DNA of 64,000 nucleotides from Streptomyces brasiliensis (GTDB lineage Bacteria > Actinomycetota > Actinomycetes > Streptomycetales > Streptomycetaceae), in assembly GCF_014647875.1 (NCBI RefSeq), contig NZ_BMQA01000009.1:248001-312000 (forward strand), given 5' to 3'. Within the stretch, counting starts at the first letter, position 1. Each line of letters begins with the position of its first letter. The notes beneath the pieces are model-generated. The model had not been told where the DNA came from, searched no databases, and saw only the letters and a list, made by a program, of their open reading frames with translations. Made by a program: the position numbers and the translations under genes. This document shows, in pieces, positions 16,265 through 25,564 of this stretch.

Positions 16265-17731
16265 ATGACGAGGGTCCAGAACAGGCGGACACCTGCCGGT
16301 GGAGGGGAGCTGGACGACTGCCTGCGCGCGTGTGCTGTGCACAGTGGCAAACTCGTCGGAAGCCTCGACCGCCGGCGCGGGGAACTCGCCGAGCAGCTGC
16401 GCAAGCTGCTCGTGGTGTGCACGACCGAGGGTGCCGGCGCCCCCGCGCCCGCCCCGGCCGGCGGCGCGACCGCCCTGCTCAAGCGTGCCGTCAAGGGTGC
16501 GACGGCCCCCTCCGGCGGCATCAGCAACGAGCTGCTCGACGCTCTCCTCGCCGTCGCCAACAAGGCCCTGGAGTGCGGGTACAACGACGAACTGAACCTC
16601 GCCCTGGAGATCAGCGAGACCGTCCTCGCCCAGCGCAAGAACTCCCGCGCCGGCTGGCGGCTGCGCGCCCGCATCCTGGAGGCGCTCGGCGAGGAGCGTG
16701 AGGCCGTCGAGGCCTACGAGCGCTACCTCGGGCTGACCACCGACGACGGCTTCGGCGTCGCCGCCCGGGTCGCCGGACTGCGCCGCGCGGCCGAGCGTGA
16801 GCGCGATCTGATCACCCTGCTGCGCGGCCAGGTCCCGGCCGCCGCCGAGTTCGCCCGCGGCCGCGCCACCGACGTCTGGGCCGAGGGCCTCGCCCTGCAC
16901 GCCCTCGGCGACTGGACCGCCGCCGAACCCCGCCTTGTGGGAGCGCTTCTTTCGCTCACCGAGGACGAGGCCCCGGTCACCGACCGGCAGGAACTGCTCA
17001 GCCAGTACCTCGACCTGCGCACCGGTGTGGCCGACGCGGACCCCGTCGCCTTCACCGAGGCCGTCGCCCTCTACGCCGAGCAGCGCCGCGTCCGTATGCG
17101 CGGCCCGGTCGCCAACCCCACCGTCGACGGCGTGCAGTGGATCACCCTCGGTGAGTTCCGCAACCTGATCGCCGGCAAGTCGATCTGTCTGATCGCCAAC
17201 TCCGGCCGCGTCGGCACCAGTTCGATGGGCCGCGAGATCGACGACTACGACCTCGTCGTGCGCTTCAACTCGTACAAGATCGACCCAAAGCACACCGGCA
17301 GCCGTACCGACATCCACGCCACCATCCACAAGCACGGCTTCAACTGGGACAAGCCGGTGACCACCCGGCTCGTCTTCGGCGGCATCTCCGGCGACTGGAA
17401 GCACTCCCTGCGCAACCGCCTCGTGCCCGGCGCCCAGCAGTACCTCGGCGACGAGTCGCTGCGCTGGCCCGTGCGCAACATCGGCCAGCTCGGCAACGAT
17501 GTCTGGTCCGGCATTCCGACCACGGGCTTCAACATGCTCTGGCTGCTGGACTTCCTGGACGTCAGCCCGAAGCTCGACCTGATCGGCTTCGACTTCTACG
17601 AGAGCGGCGCGTATCGCGTGCAGGAGGCGATGAAGCTGGCGATCACGTCCGTGCACGAATACACCAGCGAGAAGGAATGGGTCATGCAGCGGGCCCAGAG
17701 TGTGACCGACATGAGGACATGCCTGCGATGA
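16265..17731 (+). CDS. GT29 sialyltransferase-like glycosyltransferase with helical N-terminal domain
   Basis: This 488-residue protein starts at ATG 16265 behind CCAGGAGAG. Residues about 80-290 form helical, TPR-like repeats. Residues about 300-488 carry the GT29 sialylmotifs: L-motif SICLIANSGRVG with the ID-YDLVVRFN continuation, S-motif GIPTTGFNMLWLLDFL near residue 418, and the VS-like HEYTSEKE near 465. GT29 enzymes transfer a nonulosonic acid from CMP and are typically animal proteins, with few bacterial cases. The CMP-nonulosonate genes at 26961-29272 make such a donor plausible. It overlaps the next gene by 4 bases (ATGA). Confidence 0.78.
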   Translation: MTRVQNRRTPAGGGELDDCLRACAVHSGKLVGSLDRRRGELAEQLRKLLVVCTTEGAGAPAPAPAGGATALLKRAVKGATAPSGGISNELLDALLAVANKALECGYNDELNLALEISETVLAQRKNSRAGWRLRARILEALGEEREAVEAYERYLGLTTDDGFGVAARVAGLRRAAERERDLITLLRGQVPAAAEFARGRATDVWAEGLALHALGDWTAAEPRLVGALLSLTEDEAPVTDRQELLSQYLDLRTGVADADPVAFTEAVALYAEQRRVRMRGPVANPTVDGVQWITLGEFRNLIAGKSICLIANSGRVGTSSMGREIDDYDLVVRFNSYKIDPKHTGSRTDIHATIHKHGFNWDKPVTTRLVFGGISGDWKHSLRNRLVPGAQQYLGDESLRWPVRNIGQLGNDVWSGIPTTGFNMLWLLDFLDVSPKLDLIGFDFYESGAYRVQEAMKLAITSVHEYTSEKEWVMQRAQSVTDMRTCLR

Positions 17732-20052
17732 CCACGACCATCCCCACCGCGAGCGTCACCCCGGCGACCGACGCCCGCGCCCTCACGGGCAAGCGCCGCA
17801 TCGCCTTCGCCAGCTACGTCGACGAGAACTACCTGCCCGGCTTCCTGGCCCTGCTGCGCAGCCTCGCCCTGTCCAACCCGGGCGTGTGCGAGGACTTCGT
17901 CGTCCTCTACGACGACCTGCGCCCCGCGTCGATCGCCCGCATCCGCGCCCTGCACCCGCGCATCGTGCTGCGCCGCGTCAACGACACGCACTACGACTCC
18001 TACGTCAAGGGCGACCAGGACAACTACCTGGTGCGCAAGGCGTACTTCATCCTCGACATCTTCCGGCTGCGCGACTACGACACGGTCATCACCCTGGACA
18101 CCGACATGGTCGTCCTCGGCGACCTGAGCGAGCTGCTGAAGCTGCGCGAGGGGCTCGCCGCCGTCCCGCAGTTCTTCTACGGTCAGCACAAGCTCAACTC
18201 CGGGCTGCTGGTCATCCAGCGCGAGTACCTGTCCGACGAGTTCTGCGCGAAGATCGACGCGACCGGACGCAGCGGCGACTACGAGCTCGACAAGCACGAC
18301 CAGGGCATCCTCAACGCCGTCCTGGACGGCGACTTCGTGCGCCTCGACGCCCGCTACAACTTCGTCAAGCGGCGGCTGTCCGGCGACCTGCCCGTCCCAG
18401 ACGACACCGCCATCCTGCACTTCACCGGCCGCCACAAGCCGTGGCAGGGCGGCGAGGCCGGTTACGCCCAGGCCGAGGACCGCTGGCGCGAGTTCGAGCT
18501 GAGCGACGCGGAGTTCCAGGCCGCTTACCTGGGCCTCGGCGGCGCCCTCCACCACGACCTCCTCGTGCACTTCGGCACCCCGCACGTGCGCCGCACCGGC
18601 GACATCGAGAGCGCCCGCCGGGTCGCCGCCGCGCACATCGCGTCCGGGGACTACCAGGCGGCCGTCGACCTTCTGGAGAGCGTCCACATACCGCTCGACG
18701 CGGCCTGGCCGCACGAGGTGTTCGGGCACGCCCTGATGAGCGTCTCGCGCTACCAGGAGGCGAAGACGCAGCTGCTGATCGCCACCGCCGCCCCCAACCG
18801 GGCCGCCACCGCCTACTCCCGGCTGGCCCAGATGGCCTGGGTGCACGGCGACAACACCGAGGCCCTCCGGTACGCCACCACCGGCCTCTCCGTCGACCCC
18901 ACCCACCGCCCCAGCCGGCTGTGGGCGCAGCGGGCGGCCGCCGTGCCCGCCCAGGAGCAGGGCGCCCCCGAGGACCAGCTCGCCCACGTCGCCTTCTACA
19001 TGGACCGACAGGGCAACGCCGGCGACAAGCTGCTGCCGGAGACCGTGCGCCTCGGCTTCGGCCCCGACACCACCTCGCGCCGCTGGCACTCCGTCCACGC
19101 CCACCGGCTGTTCGACGCGGCCGCCCTGGAGCGGGTCAACGCCCGGCGCGGCCTGGTCATCGGCGGCGGCGGCCTGTTCATCCCGGACACCATGCCGAAC
19201 GGCAACAGCGCCTGGCAGTGGAACGTCCCGGACGAGCACCTGCGCGCCGTCGACGTGCCGATCATGGTGTACGCGGTCGGCTTCAACGCCTTCGACGGAC
19301 AGTCGTACCGGGCCCAGCGCTTCAACGAGAGCCTGCGCCTGCTGGTGGAGAAGGCCTCCTTCTTCGGCCTGCGCAACCACGGCTCCATCGAGAAGGTCCG
19401 CTCGCTGCTGCCGGCCGAGCTGCACGACAAGGTCGTCTTCCAGCCCTGTCCGACCACGGTCAGCCGCCAGCTGATCGCCGGCTGGAGCGACCCCGTGTAC
19501 CGCGAGGACACGGTCATGCTCAACGCCGCCTACGACCGGGCGGGGCTGCGCTTCGGACACGACTACGCGCACTTCCTCGCCGAGATCGCCAAGGCGGTCA
19601 GGGCGATCGGCGCGCACACCGAGGTCAAGTGCGCGGCGCACTCGCTGGACGACGAGCGCATCGCCTTCGACCTGCGCCGCGAGCACGGCATCTCGCTGCC
19701 GGTGATCCCGATGTACGACTTCGACAACGACGAGATCCGCGAGACCTACGCCAAGACCCGGCTGGTCATCGGGATGCGCGGGCACGCCGGAATGATCCCG
19801 TTCGGCGTCGGCACGCCCATCATCAGCCTGATCTCGCACCCGAAGATGGCGTACTTCCTCAACGACATCGAGCGCCCCGAGTGGGGTGTCTCCGTCCACG
19901 AGCGGAACCTCGGCGCGGTGCTCACCGAGCGGGCGATCGACATCCTCGACCACCACACCCGCACGGTCGACGACGTCCACGACCGCCAGCAGCGGCTGTG
20001 GAAGGTCACGCAGGACAACCAGGCCCGTCTCCAGGCGATCCTGGGCGGCTGA
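17728..20052 (+). CDS. GT8-type glycosyltransferase fused to polysaccharide pyruvyl transferase
   Basis: The start ATG 17728 overlaps the previous stop; GAGGAC lies 9 bases before it, whereas ATG 17719 has no room for a ribosome-binding site. The 774-residue protein has an N-terminal GT8-like domain (ENYLPGFLALLRSLA, DxD motif TLDTDMVVLGD near residue 125, HFTGRHKPW), a TPR-like linker (about 300-420), and a C-terminal pyruvyl transferase domain (DRQGNAGDKLLP, GLVIGGGGLF, GLRNHGSIEKV, VIGMRGHAGMIPFGVGTPIISL). It could add a hexose and a pyruvyl ketal to the same polymer. Confidence 0.8.
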   Translation: MTTTIPTASVTPATDARALTGKRRIAFASYVDENYLPGFLALLRSLALSNPGVCEDFVVLYDDLRPASIARIRALHPRIVLRRVNDTHYDSYVKGDQDNYLVRKAYFILDIFRLRDYDTVITLDTDMVVLGDLSELLKLREGLAAVPQFFYGQHKLNSGLLVIQREYLSDEFCAKIDATGRSGDYELDKHDQGILNAVLDGDFVRLDARYNFVKRRLSGDLPVPDDTAILHFTGRHKPWQGGEAGYAQAEDRWREFELSDAEFQAAYLGLGGALHHDLLVHFGTPHVRRTGDIESARRVAAAHIASGDYQAAVDLLESVHIPLDAAWPHEVFGHALMSVSRYQEAKTQLLIATAAPNRAATAYSRLAQMAWVHGDNTEALRYATTGLSVDPTHRPSRLWAQRAAAVPAQEQGAPEDQLAHVAFYMDRQGNAGDKLLPETVRLGFGPDTTSRRWHSVHAHRLFDAAALERVNARRGLVIGGGGLFIPDTMPNGNSAWQWNVPDEHLRAVDVPIMVYAVGFNAFDGQSYRAQRFNESLRLLVEKASFFGLRNHGSIEKVRSLLPAELHDKVVFQPCPTTVSRQLIAGWSDPVYREDTVMLNAAYDRAGLRFGHDYAHFLAEIAKAVRAIGAHTEVKCAAHSLDDERIAFDLRREHGISLPVIPMYDFDNDEIRETYAKTRLVIGMRGHAGMIPFGVGTPIISLISHPKMAYFLNDIERPEWGVSVHERNLGAVLTERAIDILDHHTRTVDDVHDRQQRLWKVTQDNQARLQAILGG

Positions 20053-20084
20053 GCAGGGCTGCCGCCCAGCACACGCACGGCAGG

Positions 20085-20118
20085 AAGCGCCCGGGGTGCA
20101 CGAGCCCCGGGCGCTTTT
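20085..20118. terminator. Strong hairpin terminator
   Basis: An 11-bp stem, AGCGCCCGGGG (20086-20096) with CCCCGGGCGCT (20105-20115), has an 8-base loop and is followed by TTT. It lies between convergent genes, just after the GT8-pyruvyl transferase gene, and fits a factor-independent terminator for both directions. Confidence 0.8.
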
Positions 20119-20148
20119 GCCGTGCGAGCACGATCCGCAGCCGCGGTA

Positions 20149-21882
20149 TCAGGGACGGCGGTAGATGGTGATCGAGTGGCCTACTTCGTCGATCGCGCTG
20201 CTGCTGTCGATCAGCTCGGCCAGCGGGGCCGCTGCCGTGGCGACCGCGGAGTCCGACACGACGAGCAGTCCATGGACCTCTTGCGGAGGGACCGTCCGCG
20301 GGTCGGAGGCGTGGATGCCGTAGGAGGAGGGCTCGCCGCTGCCCTTGTAGATCAGCCAGACCTTGTCGTGCGGGTAGCGCTGCCGCAGGCGGTCGGCGAG
20401 CCGCCCCAGGTCCTGGCCCCAGTCGACGTTCGAGTCGTGCAGCCACAGGTGGGTCTTCGCGGACCCGCCGAACGCCTCGTTGGCATACGGCAGGTAGTAC
20501 GGGTACGTGCTCAGCGAGCTGACGGCGGCGAACGCGACAAGTGACGCCGTCATGGCGTACGCCCACCGTCGCCGGACGGCGACCACGGCCGCCGCCGCGA
20601 CGGAGAGGAAGAGCGGCACGAAGATCGCGTACCGGGTGCCGTAGTCGCGGGTGCCGGTCATGGCCGAGGCGAGCAGGACGGCCGCGGGAAGGAGCACGTA
20701 CATGGCCGCGGGCCGCAGCCGCCGGATCGACATCGCCGCGGCACCGACCGCCCACAGAACGAGCATGCCGAGCGGCGTCTTCACCAGCAGGGCGGCCGGC
20801 AGGTAGTACCAGAGCGAACCGTAGTACATCCGGCCGTACAGGAAGCCGGCCCGTACGACCTCCTCCTTGCCGAACTGCATCAGCATCCCGTCCCGGTACT
20901 CGCGGGGCAACGGCAGCAGGTTGGCGGCAACGGCCCGCAGCCCGTGCACCTCGGGCATGTCGGCGGGCGGAGTCCAGTGCAGTCGCGGGTCGACGACGAG
21001 GTAGGAAGCCCACACCACGGCGACCGCGATCAGTGCCATCCCGGCCGCCGACGCGGCGCCGAGCGCGAGGGTGCGGGCCGTGCGGCGCCGGTCGCGTCCG
21101 GGCGTCCGCCGGGCGGCCAGGACGGACAGCACGGCGAGGAGGAGCACCACGGGAACAGCCGGCAACGTGTTCATCTTGGTGGCCAGGGCCGCGCCGAGTG
21201 CCGCCCCTGCCAGAGGCAGGTACACACCCGGCCGTCGGCGCGCCCGCCAGGTCAGCCACACCGACGTCAGCACGAAGCCCGCCGCGGGCAGGTCCAGGGT
21301 GGCCAGCGACCCATGGGTGATGACATCGGGCGAGAAGGCGTACAGGGCGAGCGCCGCCAGGGCACCCACGCGTCCGGTGAGGTCGTACGCGAACGCGCAG
21401 ACGACCAGCCCGAACAGCAGCGTCAGCACGATCATCGGCAGGCGGGCCCACAGCATCAGCCGCTTCGGGTCGTTGCCGGACTCGAACAGCAGATGGCGTC
21501 CGAGCCTGCTCTGGTCGCCGGGGAAGCCGGGTTCGAGGTGCGGGCGGGCGACGGCCACTCCGGTCGCGATGATGAGTTTGCCCAGCGGCGGATGTTCCGC
21601 GTTGTACCGCAGGCTGTGCTCTTTCAGGTAGACCGTGGCTGTGCCGACGTACACCGGCTCGTCGATGGTCGGGGACTGCTCCACGGCCGTCGTGACCATC
21701 GCCACCGCCATCTGGGCGAGGAGCGCCACGACGGCGAGCGCGAACACCAGCCGGCGGTGCCGGCGCAGCGCCTCGAAGCGGTGCGGGAACCTTCGCGGGC
21801 GCCCGGTCGTCGTGGCGGAGCCGTTCACGTCGCGAGCCGGGGCCGGGGTGCGGACGGACGGCTGTATGTCCTGCCGAGTCAT
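20149..21882 (-). CDS. GT39-type integral membrane glycosyltransferase (ArnT/PMT-like)
   Basis: This 577-residue protein has about twelve membrane helices. The GT-C signature is seen as SPTIDEPVYVGTATVY in the first outer loop and EHPPLGKLIIATGVAVA soon after, with GSLATLDLPAAGFVLTS (second acidic motif). A soluble C-terminal part contains HDSNVDWGQDLGRLADRLR, common in Streptomyces members. GT39/83 enzymes transfer a sugar from a polyprenyl phosphate outside the membrane. Start ATG 21882 was chosen over 21984 because a GGACGGAC site precedes it. The acceptor is unknown; the context suggests the wall glycopolymer. Confidence 0.83.
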   Translation of the reverse strand: MTRQDIQPSVRTPAPARDVNGSATTTGRPRRFPHRFEALRRHRRLVFALAVVALLAQMAVAMVTTAVEQSPTIDEPVYVGTATVYLKEHSLRYNAEHPPLGKLIIATGVAVARPHLEPGFPGDQSRLGRHLLFESGNDPKRLMLWARLPMIVLTLLFGLVVCAFAYDLTGRVGALAALALYAFSPDVITHGSLATLDLPAAGFVLTSVWLTWRARRRPGVYLPLAGAALGAALATKMNTLPAVPVVLLLAVLSVLAARRTPGRDRRRTARTLALGAASAAGMALIAVAVVWASYLVVDPRLHWTPPADMPEVHGLRAVAANLLPLPREYRDGMLMQFGKEEVVRAGFLYGRMYYGSLWYYLPAALLVKTPLGMLVLWAVGAAAMSIRRLRPAAMYVLLPAAVLLASAMTGTRDYGTRYAIFVPLFLSVAAAAVVAVRRRWAYAMTASLVAFAAVSSLSTYPYYLPYANEAFGGSAKTHLWLHDSNVDWGQDLGRLADRLRQRYPHDKVWLIYKGSGEPSSYGIHASDPRTVPPQEVHGLLVVSDSAVATAAAPLAELIDSSSAIDEVGHSITIYRRP

Positions 21883-22008
21883 CGGGGTCCGTCCTGGTGG
21901 ACGGACCCCGGGCAGGAGGAAGCTGTATGCGGCATTCGGAGAAACTATGGAGACTTCGTTAACCCCGCCGCAACACCTTGTCACGGAGCGGCATCGGCTC
22001 CGTCGTGT

Positions 22009-22983
22009 TCACTTCTTGCCCACCAGCTTCTTGAGCCTCGTCATCGTCGACACCTTCGGTTCGGCGTCGTACGCCTTCTTGAGCTGCTCGAAGTGGTCGG
22101 CGCGGGTCCGGCTCAGGTACTCGTCGTCCCGCAGCGTCTTGGCGATCGACCAGGCCCGCTTGTGCTGGCCGTCGTAGTGGGCGACGTAGGCCTTGGCGAG
22201 TTCGAGGACGGACTTGAAGGGGATGCCGCCGGTGTGGTCGCGGTCGACGCGGTCCTGAACGGCGGTCATCAGCGCCAGCTTCTCGTCGACCGTGAAGTCG
22301 TCCTCGGAGATCCGCTTCAGGACGTCCGCCGGGATCGGCTGGGTGACCTCGAAGGCGAGCGTGGAGCGGATCGGCGGACCCGCGATCTCGATGTAGGGCA
22401 GCAGAGCGCCGGTGCTGTAGTGCAGCCACGGCAGCCGCGGTCCGGCGAAGTCCTGGTGCAGGACGACCGAGCCGGGCTGCATGCGCGTCAGGAACCGCTC
22501 CGACACGCATTGGAACACCCGGGCCGTCTTGGCTATGTCGATGTGCAGGAATTCGACCGGGCTGGTGTCGTCCGGGTCGGAGGTCTGCCAGAGGTCGCCG
22601 GCGTGGATCTCCAGGAACGGCAGGAAGGGCTCGAGGCGGGCGCGGAAGTCGTTGAGGAAGGAATTGTCGTCCTCGGGCTTGTGCCCGGCGCTGAAGAACT
22701 TCTCCGTGGCGAAGGTGCCCTTGCCGACCCGGAAGAAGTCGTACGCGTGCAGCCGCCCCTTCTTCTCGTCGAAGGCCGGGTTCTCCTGCAGTCCCATCGC
22801 GAGTGCGTAGGTCGAGCCGCCGCCGCCGGAGCCCAGTTCGACGATCCGGTCCCTGCCGGTGAGGTGATGCCGCCCCACGAGGTACAGGAACTGCAGCTCC
22901 CACTTACTCACTTGGGTGTAGGGCAGATTGTCCGGCAGCTGGACACTGTCGAACATCGAGTAGAGCCGGCCGAGCTTCGTCAT
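22009..22983 (-). CDS. SAM-dependent methyltransferase-like protein of the glycan cluster
   Basis: This 324-residue protein begins MTKLGRLYSMFDSVQLP (ATG 22983 after TGAGGCACCT). Motif I is RIVELGSGGGGSTYALAMGL, followed by LHAYDFFRVGKG (acidic residue) and EFLHIDIAKTARVFQCV, as in class I methyltransferases. The following SVVLHQDFAGPRLPWLHY is like glycan-cluster methyltransferases. A helical C terminus may bind the partner or acceptor. A promoter of its own is likely because 127 bases, AT-rich in part, separate it from the gene upstream. Confidence 0.75.
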   Translation of the reverse strand: MTKLGRLYSMFDSVQLPDNLPYTQVSKWELQFLYLVGRHHLTGRDRIVELGSGGGGSTYALAMGLQENPAFDEKKGRLHAYDFFRVGKGTFATEKFFSAGHKPEDDNSFLNDFRARLEPFLPFLEIHAGDLWQTSDPDDTSPVEFLHIDIAKTARVFQCVSERFLTRMQPGSVVLHQDFAGPRLPWLHYSTGALLPYIEIAGPPIRSTLAFEVTQPIPADVLKRISEDDFTVDEKLALMTAVQDRVDRDHTGGIPFKSVLELAKAYVAHYDGQHKRAWSIAKTLRDDEYLSRTRADHFEQLKKAYDAEPKVSTMTRLKKLVGKK

Positions 22984-23110
22984 AGGTGCCTCACGGGATT
23001 GGATAGGCGGTGCCCGCGATCCTAGGGGCAGAGGCACCACCTATCCATAAAATCATTACGGAAAAGGAATGAAATCCCGGTTGTTGGTGTGGAGTTCACT
23101 CACGATTCGC

Positions 23111-24442
23111 TCAGCGTTTCACGGCTTTCTTCAGCGCCAGCGCCCGCCGTGCCACGCGGCGCATGGCGGCATTGCGCGGGATGAACCCCAGCTGGCCCGG
23201 TACGCCACCCGGCAGCGCCAGTGACGTCAGCCGCTTGCGCTTGAAATAGCGCAGCGTCTTTTCGTCGAGGTTCTCGGCGAGGTAGGCCTCGGTCTCCTGG
23301 CGCAGCCGCGGCAGGATCTTCGGCTGCATCGCGAAGCCCACCGCCCGCACCAGCGGACCCAGGACGTCGACGCTCATGCCCCGGCGCTGCTCGGTGACCG
23401 CGGCGCGGTCCGTCAGCTCCGGCAGCAGCGCGTCGACGACGGTGACCGGGACGCGGTTGCTGTTCTCGAACGGGGACAGCCGGTCCAGGAGCAGCTCCGT
23501 GCCCAGGCGGGCGACCGGCAGGCCGTACAGCGCGGACGCGGTGAGCAGCGCCGTGGAGAAGCAGCCGACGACCAGCGCGGGACGCATCCGCTGGTACAGC
23601 ACCTCGGCCAGGACCGGGGTGTCCAGGACGGTCAGCTCGGCACCGAGCTTCTCCGCCTCCTGCTCCAGCTTGCGCGTGAAGCGGGCCGGCGCCGTCGGGT
23701 GCGGCTTGAACACGATCCTCGTGTGGCCGAGTGCGTGGGCACCCTTCAGCATGCGGACGTGGAGGTTCTCCTCGTCGTCGGCGCTGAGGATGCCGAGCGC
23801 GGAGAGGTACTGGCCGAGCAGCAGCGCCGGCTCCTCGATCTCCGGCAGTCCCTCGCCGCTGCCCACGAGTTCGGCCAGCACCTTGGTGAAGGCCGGGGTC
23901 GGCACGATCTCGCCCGCCACGCCGAACTCGGTGAGCAGCAGCGGCTTCAGTCCCGGCACGAGGTCGAGGTGGAGCACCCGGTTCACCCGGGTGCCGACCT
24001 GCGGGTCGATCTTGTTGCGGGTCGGGCCGTAGCTCATCAGGCCGTCCGCGTACACGGTCACCGGCGCGTCGACGAAGATCTGCGCGAGCGCGAGCGACGG
24101 GTTGACCTGGATCGACTCGACCGCGAACTCGACGTCGTCGCCGATCTTCCACTCCAGGCGCAGATACCGCTCCCAGAGCGGCATGTCCTCCGGCCGGGGG
24201 GCCCAGCCGCCGGGGTGGAAGGGAAAGATCGTCTCGTTGTACGACAGCACCTCGTCGAACCGGTCCCGCAGCCGCTCGAAGCCCGGCATCTCGTCCGGGC
24301 CCGGCGTCGTCTCGGGCGTCGCGGCGTTGTTGCAGACCAGCAGGATGCGGCGGTCGGCGGGACGGAAGAGGCCGGAGTCCAGGGCGGCGGCGAGCGTCGC
24401 CATGCCGTAGAGCGTGGACGCCTGGAAGATCTGGGTGGTCAC
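23111..24442 (-). CDS. Polysialyltransferase-like glycosyltransferase
   Basis: This 443-residue protein starts at GTG 24442, overlapping the stop of the upstream GT2 gene (GTGA). It has an N-terminal Rossmann-like half (TTQIFQASTLYGMATLAAAL) and a C-terminal half with IVFKPHPTAPARF and ALVVGCFSTALLTASALYGLPVARLG. The KPHP...S-T pattern is characteristic of alpha-2,8-polysialyltransferase/capsule transferases with a GT-B fold. CMP-nonulosonate is the expected donor and the genes for it lie nearby. It has no signal peptide and should act at the cytosolic membrane face. Confidence 0.78.
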   Translation of the reverse strand: MTTQIFQASTLYGMATLAAALDSGLFRPADRRILLVCNNAATPETTPGPDEMPGFERLRDRFDEVLSYNETIFPFHPGGWAPRPEDMPLWERYLRLEWKIGDDVEFAVESIQVNPSLALAQIFVDAPVTVYADGLMSYGPTRNKIDPQVGTRVNRVLHLDLVPGLKPLLLTEFGVAGEIVPTPAFTKVLAELVGSGEGLPEIEEPALLLGQYLSALGILSADDEENLHVRMLKGAHALGHTRIVFKPHPTAPARFTRKLEQEAEKLGAELTVLDTPVLAEVLYQRMRPALVVGCFSTALLTASALYGLPVARLGTELLLDRLSPFENSNRVPVTVVDALLPELTDRAAVTEQRRGMSVDVLGPLVRAVGFAMQPKILPRLRQETEAYLAENLDEKTLRYFKRKRLTSLALPGGVPGQLGFIPRNAAMRRVARRALALKKAVKR

Positions 24443-25416
24443 GCGGCGACCCCCGGGGCGGCCGGCCGACGGCGCAGCCGGCGCAGCTTCGTGGCGCGCT
24501 GGAGGTCCATGGAATCCAGGGCCTCCTCCAGCACGTCCTGCGGCATGCGCTGCAGCGCCCCGGCACTCATGGATTTCAGCTTCTTCGCCACCGCGGGCTC
24601 GAACCTTTCGATGGATCCCAGATGATGGGAAATGATGGCGCAGTACGTGCGGACGGCCTTCGGCAGGAGGGTGTCCGCCTCCGGGTCCTGCGCGGTCTCC
24701 TCGATGACCTGGTCGAACGCCCGGATGAAATCGAGCTGCCGCACATCGCCGATCTGGGTGAGTGACGAGGCCACGCCCCGCCGGTAGAACACGCCGAGCA
24801 GGCTGACCGCGGCGAAGGATTCCGCCTCCCGGTGCAGCTTCCAGATCCACGGCCGGTCCTCCGCCGTGCGCAGCCCGTCGGTGAAGTGCAGCAGTCCCTT
24901 GTCCACCAGCCGGCGGTGGTAGACCCCCGCCCAGGCGTACGCGTAGTCGACCGAGGTCGACCGGTCGGCAGGCAGGATCGCCTCCCGCGGGTTCAGCACC
25001 ACGTTGCGCGGGCCGACCGGCACCCGGTGCACGGTGCGCGCCCGTGCCGTGGTCTGTACATGGTCGGTGCGCAGGAAGTCACATCCCAGCGACTCGATTG
25101 CGGAGACCAGCTGTGGGTAGTAGCCGCGGGCGAGCCAGTCGTCGCCGTCCAGGAAGGTCACGTACTCACCGCGTGCCCGGTCGATGCCGGTGTTGCGTGC
25201 GGTGGCGAGCCCCCCGTTCTTCTCGTGTCTGACGTGGACCGCGCCTGGCAGCTCGCGTTCGGCGCGCGCCAGGATCTCGGGTGTCCCGTCGCTCGAGCAG
25301 TCGTCGACGAGAATGAATTCGAAGTCCTCACGCGCGTTGGCACTGAGGCTCCTCAGGGTGTCGGGCGCGTATTGCTGCACGTTGTAGAACGGCACGATGA
25401 CGGAGAGCTTGACCAC
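24439..25416 (-). CDS. GT2-family glycosyltransferase
   Basis: This 325-residue protein begins VVKLSVIVPFYNVQQYAPDTLRSL (GTG 25416). It has the GT-A motifs FILVDDCSSDGTPEIL, GGLATARNTGIDRARGEYVTFLDGDDWL (DxD at about residue 90) and a helical tail with R-rich end. The inverting GT2 fold would use a nucleotide sugar in the cytosol. It is the first gene of a minus-strand unit with the polysialyltransferase-like gene and is divergent from the 25615 operon, sharing its promoter region. No clear ribosome-binding site precedes GTG, so the mRNA may be nearly leaderless. Confidence 0.85.
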   Translation of the reverse strand: MVKLSVIVPFYNVQQYAPDTLRSLSANAREDFEFILVDDCSSDGTPEILARAERELPGAVHVRHEKNGGLATARNTGIDRARGEYVTFLDGDDWLARGYYPQLVSAIESLGCDFLRTDHVQTTARARTVHRVPVGPRNVVLNPREAILPADRSTSVDYAYAWAGVYHRRLVDKGLLHFTDGLRTAEDRPWIWKLHREAESFAAVSLLGVFYRRGVASSLTQIGDVRQLDFIRAFDQVIEETAQDPEADTLLPKAVRTYCAIISHHLGSIERFEPAVAKKLKSMSAGALQRMPQDVLEEALDSMDLQRATKLRRLRRRPAAPGVAA

Positions 25417-25564
25417 GCACTGGACGTTAGGGGGGCGCCCGTCATCAATCTTGACCGGTGCCTTGATGCCAGATGAACGACACGTGGCGAACCTGTGAAC
25501 CAGGACTTTTTCGCACGTGTTCTCGGGCTGATTCGCTATTCGGAGATGTGCTGTTAACCGTTTG

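Noticed and set aside
17596..19980. A 794-codon open frame on the minus strand opposite the GT8-pyruvyl transferase gene
   Set aside because: It is a GC-rich shadow with Val/Asp/Gly-rich composition (repeated EVVV, DDE), no motif and no ribosome-binding site; the plus-strand gene has clear domains.
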